DNA of 64,000 nt from Kitasatospora mediocidica KCTC 9733 (GTDB taxonomy: Bacteria > Actinomycetota > Actinomycetes > Streptomycetales > Streptomycetaceae): positions 434,001 to 498,000 of the forward strand of contig NZ_JQLN01000006.1 of NCBI RefSeq assembly GCF_000744225.1, in the 5' to 3' direction. The translations under genes and the position numbers were made by a program. Shown here in pieces: positions 57,807 to 64,000 of this stretch (position 1 is its first letter; the number at the start of each line of letters is the position of its first letter). The notes below the pieces were generated by a model that saw only the letters and a program-made list of their open reading frames with translations, made no database searches and had not been told where the DNA came from.

Positions 57807-60220
57807 TTGGCGAAGGTCATGGCGATGTCGTCGATGTAGCCGTCGTCACCCGTTCCGGCCTGGCGCTGGAAGGCGACGGTGAACCGGACCGAGACCGTGC
57901 CGACGGGCACGGTGCCGGTGGCCGACTCGTACAGCAGAGCCGTGGCGTTGCCGCGCTGGGACGCGGTGACCGGGGCGAGGCTCGCGGTGCCGAGGGAACT
58001 GCCGGAGGAGCTGAGGAAGGTGGCGGTGAGGCCGGCGTTGTCGCCCTGGCTCGCGTAGCCGCCGATCCAGGCCGAGAGGGTGTAGGGCAGGGTGCCGGTG
58101 GCGATCTGGGCGGCCTGGGCGGCGACGCTGTCGGTCTGGGTCATCGAGGCGGTGGCGCTGTCCCCGCCGTCGAAGAAGGCCTTGCCGGGGGTGGCGGGGG
58201 CCTGCGGGCCCTGGGTGGCGGTCGGGAAGCCGCCGGAGGCGCCGTAGCACACCTGCTGCGGTGCGTTCGTCAACGTCCAGGACTGGGCCGGGGTGCCGGT
58301 GCCCTCGGTGCTCTGGCAACTCCCGCTCTCGGCAGCAGGGTTGACGATCGGGACGGTGAAGGAGGATCCCGAGGGGGCGACGGTGTAGCTGAAGGCGGCC
58401 CTGCCCGTGGCACCGGTGGTGTCGGTCGCGGTGACGGTGACCGTGCTGGTCCCGGCGGTGGTGGGGGTGCCGGAGATCAGGCCGCTGCCGCTGATGGTGA
58501 GGCCGGCGGGCAGGCCGGTGGCCGTGTAGCCGAGGGTCTGGCCGGAGCCCGAGTCGGTGCCCTGGAGTTGGAGGGAGGTCGGGCTGCCCACCGTCGCGTT
58601 CTGCGTGCCGGGGTTGCCGACCGTCACGGTGTTCCCGCCGGTCCGGGCGTTGGTGAAGACCTCGTTGTAGGGGGTGGCCCACCGGTCGTTGTTGGTCATG
58701 GCGGGCAGGCCGAGCGCACCCTCGATGACGCGGGCGGTGCTGTAGTGGTCGTAGCGGTTGGCGTCCTGGTAGCCGGCCTGCACGGTGCCCTGGGAGCCGA
58801 TGACGATGGTGGCGACCTGGTTGGACTGGCCGGGGCCGAAGCCGCCGGGCCCGTTGTTGCCGTCCTCGTCCCAGGTCAGCACCAGCAGCGACTTCTGCTG
58901 GGTCCAGGCGGGGGAGTTGAACAGCGTGGGCAGCGTCTGGCTGAGCCAGGTGTCGCCGGGGGCGATGCCGCAGCCCTCCATGTCGTTGCACGAGTCGGCG
59001 TCGGCCCAGACGAAGGCCGGGGTCGTGGACGTGCCGGCGAGGTCGGTGTTGAGCAGCTGGGGCAGCGGCTGCCAGTGGGCTTGGCAGTACGCGTTGTCGC
59101 TCTGCATCTTGGGGTCGTAGTAGAAGGGGACGTCGTCGCTCTCGTAGTTACCGCTGTTCGACGTCTGGCAGTTGCTGGTCTGGCTCTGGACGTACTGCTT
59201 CCAGCTCTTGCCCGCCGCGTCCAGGTTGTCGTTGAGGCCGTTGTTCGTCGCCGCGCACGCCGGGGTGGTGATGCAGTCGGCGCCGGGAGTGCTGTGGTTG
59301 CTGCGCCCGTACGAGTTGCCGAACGCGATGGCCTCGTAGTTGGGGTCGGAACTGTGGGTGTTGGCGTGGTAGTTCGTCAGCAGCGAGCCCATCGGCAGCA
59401 GGGTGTTGTTGATGTACGGCGCGCTGGAGTTGCCGATGATCCCGGCACCGCCGTCGGCGGTGTTGGAGGAGGCCGAGTAGTTGTTGTTCTCCATCATGAC
59501 GACGAAGACGTGGTCGTAGGCCGGCACCGTCGAGGCCGGGACGGTCGGCGTCGCGGCGGTGGCCGGGGTGTCCAGGGCCAGTGACAGGCCGTCGGCCAGG
59601 CCGTCGTTCTGCGTGCCGGTCATGGTGAAGTCGACCGCGGTCCGGATCGAGCGGGTGCCCGCCGGCACCGCGGCGGTGGCGCTGCGCGGCAGGAACTCGG
59701 TGGTGTTGGAACGGTCGGCGGCCAGCACCGGGCCGATGGCCGAGGTGCCGAGCGAGGCCCCGGACGCGTCCAGGTAGGTGATCGTCACCGCGGCCGCGTC
59801 GTTGTAACTGCCGACGCCGCCCAGCTGGGCGGAGAGGGTCGAGTGCACCGTGCCGGCGTCGATCGCCGCGGCGGCCGAGGACACGTCGGTGAGCTGGGTC
59901 ATCTCCGAGGAGCCGCGCGAGCCGCCCTGGAAGTACGACGCGCCCTGCGCACCCGGCGTGCCGGTGTTCGCGACGTTCGCCGCGTTGTAGCAGTCGATGA
60001 CCGGGTCGCCGGAGGTGATCTGCCAGCCCGGCAGCGTCGTCTCCTCCCAGCCACCGGGAGAGCACTGCCCGGTCTCCGCGCCGGAGTTGAGGAGGAGATT
60101 ACCGCTGGTCGTCGCGGCGACCGCCGGGCCGACGGCCGGGACGTACAGCGCCGCGCCCAGCAGTGCGGCGGTCACCGCCCGTACGGTCCATGGGGTGAGC
60201 GTTCTGAGCTTGCCGTGCAT
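57803..60220 (-). CDS. Secreted phosphoesterase (phospholipase C/acid phosphatase superfamily)
   Basis: An 805-residue exported protein. The signal peptide (ends near PAVGPAVAA) is followed by a beta-sandwich (residues ~35-215; NLLLNSGAETGQCSPGGWEE). The catalytic phosphoesterase domain starts at YDHVFVVMMENNNYSASSNT (metal and nucleophile region) and includes AFVWADADSCNDMEGCGIAP, LVLTWDEDGNNGPGGFGPGQ and YDHYSTARVIEGALGLP. A putative Ig fold (SPTSLQLQGTDSGSGQTLGY) and a second sandwich like the first end the protein. GGAGG lies 6 bases before ATG 60220. The TAG stop is inside the MITE end. It probably releases phosphate from lipids or other phosphoesters. Confidence 0.88.
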   Translation of the reverse strand: MHGKLRTLTPWTVRAVTAALLGAALYVPAVGPAVAATTSGNLLLNSGAETGQCSPGGWEETTLPGWQITSGDPVIDCYNAANVANTGTPGAQGASYFQGGSRGSSEMTQLTDVSSAAAAIDAGTVHSTLSAQLGGVGSYNDAAAVTITYLDASGASLGTSAIGPVLAADRSNTTEFLPRSATAAVPAGTRSIRTAVDFTMTGTQNDGLADGLSLALDTPATAATPTVPASTVPAYDHVFVVMMENNNYSASSNTADGGAGIIGNSSAPYINNTLLPMGSLLTNYHANTHSSDPNYEAIAFGNSYGRSNHSTPGADCITTPACAATNNGLNDNLDAAGKSWKQYVQSQTSNCQTSNSGNYESDDVPFYYDPKMQSDNAYCQAHWQPLPQLLNTDLAGTSTTPAFVWADADSCNDMEGCGIAPGDTWLSQTLPTLFNSPAWTQQKSLLVLTWDEDGNNGPGGFGPGQSNQVATIVIGSQGTVQAGYQDANRYDHYSTARVIEGALGLPAMTNNDRWATPYNEVFTNARTGGNTVTVGNPGTQNATVGSPTSLQLQGTDSGSGQTLGYTATGLPAGLTISGSGLISGTPTTAGTSTVTVTATDTTGATGRAAFSYTVAPSGSSFTVPIVNPAAESGSCQSTEGTGTPAQSWTLTNAPQQVCYGASGGFPTATQGPQAPATPGKAFFDGGDSATASMTQTDSVAAQAAQIATGTLPYTLSAWIGGYASQGDNAGLTATFLSSSGSSLGTASLAPVTASQRGNATALLYESATGTVPVGTVSVRFTVAFQRQAGTGDDGYIDDIAMTFAN

Positions 60221-60427
60221 CGAGTTCCTCCAGAGGGAACGGGATCCGAAACCGCAGAGCATCCGTGTGCTGTCTCGACTGGGCTAGCCCAATCGGCGAC
60301 AGGCTGTCGGCTGCCGGCGGACACGGCTGGTCCGGAAGCTGCCCGGCAGGCGACCATCGGGCGAACAGCGCGCACCGCGCCCCGCGCGCCGCCGGGCACG
60401 CACCGGGCGGGGGCTACCCTGGACGGG

Positions 60428-61216
60428 GTGACCACAGGCCAGGCCCAGACCAGCGCTCCACCCGCCGCCTCGCTGCGCCCCACCCGTGAGGGCGTGCCGG
60501 AGCACGGCGAGCCGCCCAAGTACTTCCAGGTGAAGAACAAGATCTCCCTGGTCCTGGACAGCCTCAGCCAAGGCGCCACCGTCCCGACCGAGCGCGTCCT
60601 GTCCGAGCGTTTCGGCGTCTCGCGGATGACCATCCGCCAGGCCATCAGGGAACTGCGGCTGGAGGGGCGCGTTCAGCGTCGCGGCCGCTCCACCGTCGTC
60701 GCGGGCCCCAAGTTCGTCCAGCCGCTCACGCTGGCCAGCTACACCGAGGGTGTCCGCCGGCAGGGCCGCAGGCCGGGCCGCGAGCTCATCGTCTTCGAAC
60801 GGATCGCGGCCCACGAGAACCTCGCCGAGCGCCTGCGCGTCCCGCCTGGCGCCGCGGTGCTGCACCTCGAACGGTTGCTGCTCGCCGACGACGAGCGCGT
60901 CGGGATCGAGAGCACCTACCTGGCCGAGCGGCGCTTCCCCGACCTGCTCGACCGGTTCGATCCCACCACGTCCCTCTACGCCTACCTGCGGGCGAGCGGC
61001 GTCGTGTTCGCCGAGGCCGACGAGCGGATCGAGACCGTCCTCGCCTCGCCGCGCGAGGTGGACCTGATCGGCACCAGCCCCGCGCTGCCCATGCTCCTGC
61101 TCAACCGGGTCACCCGGGACGCCGACGGGCACCCGGTCGAGTGCGTGCGCTCGCTCTACCGGGGCGACCGCTTCAGCTTCTCCGCCCGCCTCACACCCGA
61201 CGCACCGGAACTATGA
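60428..61216 (+). CDS. GntR-family regulator, HutC/DasR-like
   Basis: A 262-residue GntR regulator with an N-terminal winged HTH (PKYFQVKNKISLVLDSLSQG; TERVLSERFGVSRMTIRQAI) and a C-terminal UTRA sensor (PLTLASYTEGVRRQGRRPGR; YLAERRFPDLLDRFDPTTSL; ECVRSLYRGDRFSFSARL). It closely resembles DasR, which responds to glucosamine-6-phosphate and controls chitin/GlcNAc genes, and is probably a paralogue. The GTG at 60428 has no ribosome site; TACCCT 8 bases upstream fits a leaderless promoter. It may control the divergent phosphoesterase gene, whose start is 207 bp away. Confidence 0.9.
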   Translation: MTTGQAQTSAPPAASLRPTREGVPEHGEPPKYFQVKNKISLVLDSLSQGATVPTERVLSERFGVSRMTIRQAIRELRLEGRVQRRGRSTVVAGPKFVQPLTLASYTEGVRRQGRRPGRELIVFERIAAHENLAERLRVPPGAAVLHLERLLLADDERVGIESTYLAERRFPDLLDRFDPTTSLYAYLRASGVVFAEADERIETVLASPREVDLIGTSPALPMLLLNRVTRDADGHPVECVRSLYRGDRFSFSARLTPDAPEL

Positions 61217-61230
61217 CGGCACATGGCAAA

Positions 61231-61254
61231 GGCAAGGAGAGTCCTCTCCCTGCC
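61231..61254 (+). terminator. Terminator of the GntR gene
   Basis: GGCAAGGAGAG (61231-61241) pairs with CTCTCCCTGCC (61244-61254) with one mismatch, 14 bp after the stop. Confidence 0.6.
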
Positions 61255-61277
61255 ACTTCCAAGATATAGCGCACCGG

Positions 61278-61296
61278 GGGGCTTGCCACAAGACCC
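61278..61296. promoter_or_regulatory. Rifamycin-associated element (RAE)-like inverted repeat
   Basis: GGGGCTTGCCACAAGACCC, a 19-bp imperfect inverted repeat 144 bp before rph. It matches in length and pattern the RAE described upstream of rifamycin-inactivating genes in actinobacteria, which mediates induction by rifamycins. The match is from memory of the motif. Confidence 0.72.
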
Positions 61297-61439
61297 GGGG
61301 CACCGCGCACAATCGTCGACTTGGACCGACCGACCGGCAGTGCGGCTTCAGCTGCGGCCGCTCGGCGGGGCGGCGCGGCGCCGGTGATTCGATCGGCCAC
61401 CGCGATGCAATGGAGTGCGGCTGTCCAGGAGGAAACGCC

Positions 61440-64000
61440 ATGACCGAGCAGTATGTGTGGGATCTCCAGGAGGTCGACGACACGCGGGTCGCGGCCGTGG
61501 GCGGCAAGGGCGCGCAACTGGGAGGGCTGTCACGGATCGACGGCGTCCGCGTGCCGGGTGGCTTCTGCGTGACGACGGACGCTTTCCGGCGGATCATGGC
61601 GCAGGCACCGTCGATCGACGAGCGGCTCGACGAGTTGTCGCGCTTGACCCGCTTCGCCGCCGAGGGGGACGACCGGGAGGCGATCCGCACGCTCGGCGCA
61701 CGGATTCGCCGGACCATCGAGGAGACCGCCATCCCGGGTGATCTCGCGGCGGCGATCACCGGCGCCCTCGCCCGGTTCGGCGAGCAGGCCGCCTATGCCG
61801 TCCGGTCCAGCGCGACGGCGGAGGACCTGCCGACGGCCTCCTTCGCCGGCCAGCAGGACACGTACCTGAACGTCGTGGGGTCGGCGGCGGTCCTCCAGCA
61901 CGTCAGCCGTTGCTGGGCCTCGCTGTTCACCGAGCGGGCCGTGACCTACCGTCAGCGCCACGGCATCGACCACCGTACGGTCCAGATGGCCGTGGTCGTG
62001 CAGCGGATGGTCGTCCCACAGGCGGCCGGTGTCCTGTTCACGGCCGACCCCGTCACGGGCAACCGGACGGTCGCCACCGTCGACGCCGCCTTCGGGCTCG
62101 GCGAGGCCGTGGTCTCCGGCCTGGTGAACCCGGACGTCTTCAAGGTGCGGCACGGCGAGGTGGTCGAGAAGGCGATCGCCGCCAAACAGCGTGCCGTTCA
62201 CGCGCTGCCGGACGGCGGTACGCGGGAGGTGGCGATCGACTCGCGGCGCCGGCGGCAGCCGGCGCTGACGGATGACCAGGTCGTGCGGCTCGTGCGGCTC
62301 GGGCGGCGGATCGAGGCGCACTTCGGCCGCCCGCAGGACATCGAATGGTGCCTGGCCGACGACGGCTTCCAGATCGTTCAGAGCCGGCCGATCACAACAC
62401 TGTTCCCCGTCCCCGAGTCCGGCGACCAGGAGAACCACGTCTACGTCTCCGTCGGCCACGGGCAGATGATGACCGACCCGATGAAGCCGCTGGGGTACTC
62501 CATGTGGCAGCTGACGGCCATGGTGGCGATGCACGAGGCCGGCGGGCGGCTGTTCGTCGACGTCACCCGGCGGCTGGCCTCGCCCGCGAGCCGGGCCGGC
62601 CTCCTGGACGTCATAGGGCGCGGCGATCCGCTGACCAGGGACGCTCTGGAGACCGTCCTCGAGCGCGGCGACTTCGTCCCCTCGCTCCCGGACGCGGGTC
62701 CCGGCGGGCCGCCGGCCGGCGCTGCGGCCGCCCCGGTCGAGACCGATCCGGCCATCGTCACCGGGCTGATCGAGCGCAGCCGGGCGTCCGTCGCCGCCCT
62801 GGAGCGCGACATCCGGACGAAGAGCGGACCGGCGCTGTTCGCCTTCCTGTTGGAGGCCTTCGAGGAGCACAAACGCGTCCTCGGTGATCCGCTGAACATT
62901 CAGGTGATCATGGCGGGGATGGAGGCCACCTGGTGGCTCAACGACAAGCTGGGGGAGTGGCTGGGCGAGAAGAACGCGGCTGACACGCTCACGCTGTCCG
63001 CCCCCGACAACATCACCTCGGAGATGGGACTGGCGCTGCTCGACGTCGCGGACGTGATCCGCCCGCTGCCGGAGGCGGTGGCCTTCCTGGAGGGCGCCCG
63101 GGACGAGGGAATCCGGGGTGACGGCTTCCTGGACGAGCTGACGAAGCTCGCGGGCGGGACCGAAGCGCGCGACGCCGTGGAGGCCTATCTCGACCGGTAC
63201 GGCATGCGCTGCGTCGGCGAGATCGACATCACCAGGCCGCGCTGGCGCGAGCGCCCCAGCACGCTCGTGCCGGTGATCCTCGACAACGTCAGGATCTTCG
63301 AGCCGGGCGCCGCCGCGCGGCGCTTCGAGCAGGGGCGGCAGAAGGCGCGGCGGAAGGAACAGGACGTGCTGACGCGCCTGCGGGCGCTGCCGGACGGGGA
63401 CCGCAAGGCCGACGAGGCCAAGCGGATGATCGACCGGGTCCGCACCTTCATCGGGTACCGGGAGTACCCGAAGTACGGCATCGTCAGCCGCTACTTCGTC
63501 TACAAGCAGGCCCTGTTGGGGGAGGCCGAGCGCCTCGTGCAGGCCGGTGTGCTCGCCGAGCGGGAGGACGCCTTCTACCTCACCTTCCAGGAACTCCACG
63601 ACGTCGTACGCTCGCAGCGGGTGGATGACCGGCTCATCCAGCAGCGCAAGGACGCGTTCCGCTCCTACCACGCGCTCACACCGCCGCGGGTGCTCACCTC
63701 GGAGGGGGACGCCGTCAACGGGGCGTACCGGCGCGACGACGTGCCGGCCGGCGCCCTGGTCGGCGTACCGGTCTCCGCCGGGACCGTCGAGGGTCGGGCC
63801 CGCGTCATCCTCGACATGGCGCAGGCCGATCTCCAGGCGGGCGACATCCTGGTGACGACCTTCACGGATCCCAGCTGGTCGCCGCTGTTCGTCGCCATCG
63901 CGGGCCTGGTGACGGAGGTGGGCGGCCTGATGACCCATGGCGCGGTGATCGCCCGGGAGTACGGCCTGCCGGCCATCGTGGGCGTGGAGGGGGCCACCCG
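61440..64000 (+). CDS. rph: Rifampin phosphotransferase, 3' end beyond window
   Basis: At least 853 residues of a three-domain dikinase-type enzyme that transfers the beta-phosphate of ATP to rifamycins, inactivating them. The ATP-grasp domain is N-terminal (VAAVGGKGAQLGGLSRIDGV; QAAYAVRSSATAEDLPTASF AGQQDTYLNV split here), ending with IEWCLADDGFQIVQSRPITT. The rifampin-binding domain spans ~330-740. The phosphohistidine domain (DILVTTFTDPSWSPLFVAIA; GLMTHGAVIAREYGLPAIVG with the catalytic His) runs off the right edge. AGGAGG lies 7 bases before ATG 61440. The RAE-like site upstream supports rph over PEP synthase. Confidence 0.92.
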   Translation, partial: MTEQYVWDLQEVDDTRVAAVGGKGAQLGGLSRIDGVRVPGGFCVTTDAFRRIMAQAPSIDERLDELSRLTRFAAEGDDREAIRTLGARIRRTIEETAIPGDLAAAITGALARFGEQAAYAVRSSATAEDLPTASFAGQQDTYLNVVGSAAVLQHVSRCWASLFTERAVTYRQRHGIDHRTVQMAVVVQRMVVPQAAGVLFTADPVTGNRTVATVDAAFGLGEAVVSGLVNPDVFKVRHGEVVEKAIAAKQRAVHALPDGGTREVAIDSRRRRQPALTDDQVVRLVRLGRRIEAHFGRPQDIEWCLADDGFQIVQSRPITTLFPVPESGDQENHVYVSVGHGQMMTDPMKPLGYSMWQLTAMVAMHEAGGRLFVDVTRRLASPASRAGLLDVIGRGDPLTRDALETVLERGDFVPSLPDAGPGGPPAGAAAAPVETDPAIVTGLIERSRASVAALERDIRTKSGPALFAFLLEAFEEHKRVLGDPLNIQVIMAGMEATWWLNDKLGEWLGEKNAADTLTLSAPDNITSEMGLALLDVADVIRPLPEAVAFLEGARDEGIRGDGFLDELTKLAGGTEARDAVEAYLDRYGMRCVGEIDITRPRWRERPSTLVPVILDNVRIFEPGAAARRFEQGRQKARRKEQDVLTRLRALPDGDRKADEAKRMIDRVRTFIGYREYPKYGIVSRYFVYKQALLGEAERLVQAGVLAEREDAFYLTFQELHDVVRSQRVDDRLIQQRKDAFRSYHALTPPRVLTSEGDAVNGAYRRDDVPAGALVGVPVSAGTVEGRARVILDMAQADLQAGDILVTTFTDPSWSPLFVAIAGLVTEVGGLMTHGAVIAREYGLPAIVGVEGAT

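Noticed and set aside
61530..63938. An 802-codon minus-strand frame opposite rph.
   Set aside because: Antisense composition (Arg/Gly/His/Asp rich) and complete overlap with an unmistakable phosphotransferase.
1..64000. CRISPR arrays, tRNA and rRNA genes, riboswitches.
   Set aside because: No spaced direct-repeat array, cloverleaf-like tRNA sequence, rRNA core sequence or known riboswitch core was recognised on either strand.

Overview
The window is very GC-rich, with codon third positions almost all G or C, frequent GTG starts and many 4-bp ATGA/GTGA gene overlaps. This points to a Streptomycetaceae actinomycete. A DUF6296-like gene (24579-24836), a family I associate with Kitasatospora, together with the ribosomal mini-protein bL37, a DasR-like GntR regulator and a rifampin phosphotransferase preceded by a RAE-like site, makes Kitasatospora or a close Streptomyces relative most likely. 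No rRNA, tRNA, CRISPR array or replication origin was seen.

Layout. (1) 1-6672: a translationally coupled tryptophan meta-cleavage operon on the minus strand: tryptophan 2,3-dioxygenase, kynureninase, kynurenine monooxygenase, a semialdehyde dehydrogenase, a keto-acid hydratase/decarboxylase and an acetaldehyde dehydrogenase cut by the window edge. A divergent Lrp/AsnC gene is the likely local regulator. (2) 6673-11360: an ankyrin-repeat gene flanked by ~55-bp inverted repeats, then a NarL-type two-component system preceded by a 38-bp perfect palindrome. (3) 11361-21055: a polymorphic-toxin neighbourhood with a secreted HNH nuclease, a frameshifted PAAR-like gene, an RHS protein ending in an ADP-ribosyltransferase-like domain with a small candidate immunity gene abutting its stop, and a Bacillus Tgl-like transglutaminase. 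(4) 21083-27349: mostly single genes (hydrolases, GNAT, YceI, VOC, SCO6745 family, bL37). (5) 27798-31798: an XRE regulator, an ImmA/IrrE-type metallopeptidase, a seven-helix MAB_1171c protein and a cytochrome P450 reading as one unit. (6) 32024-43232: quinone oxidoreductase, a STAND NTPase, a MITE, secreted proteins, an HTH regulator, a nitrilase-fold protein lacking its usual cysteine, an SGNH esterase and DinB. (7) 43285-53212: a probable alpha-glucan utilisation locus with a GH13 alpha-glucosidase, an ABC sugar importer, a LacI repressor and a 1200-residue secreted GH87-like alpha-1,3-glucanase, sharing TTGCAAG-type sites. (8) 53429-64000: a frameshifted CAP-domain protein, an SDR, a TetR/Tet(X)-like monooxygenase pair with three 18-bp-phased operators, a second copy of the MITE inside the stop codon of a secreted phosphoesterase, the GntR regulator, and rph running off the right edge.

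How it works together. Three metabolic or resistance units are readable: tryptophan to acetyl-CoA, extracellular alpha-glucan to glucose, and antibiotic inactivation (Tet(X)-like, Rph). Two loci are the best candidates for something not fully described: the RHS/ART toxin-immunity region with the Tgl-like enzyme, and the XRE/ImmA-IrrE/7TM/P450 module. Three genes (PAAR-like, Ala/Pro-rich, CAP) carry single frame disruptions that may be natural or assembly errors. Functions are inferred from motifs and remembered families; no database search was run.
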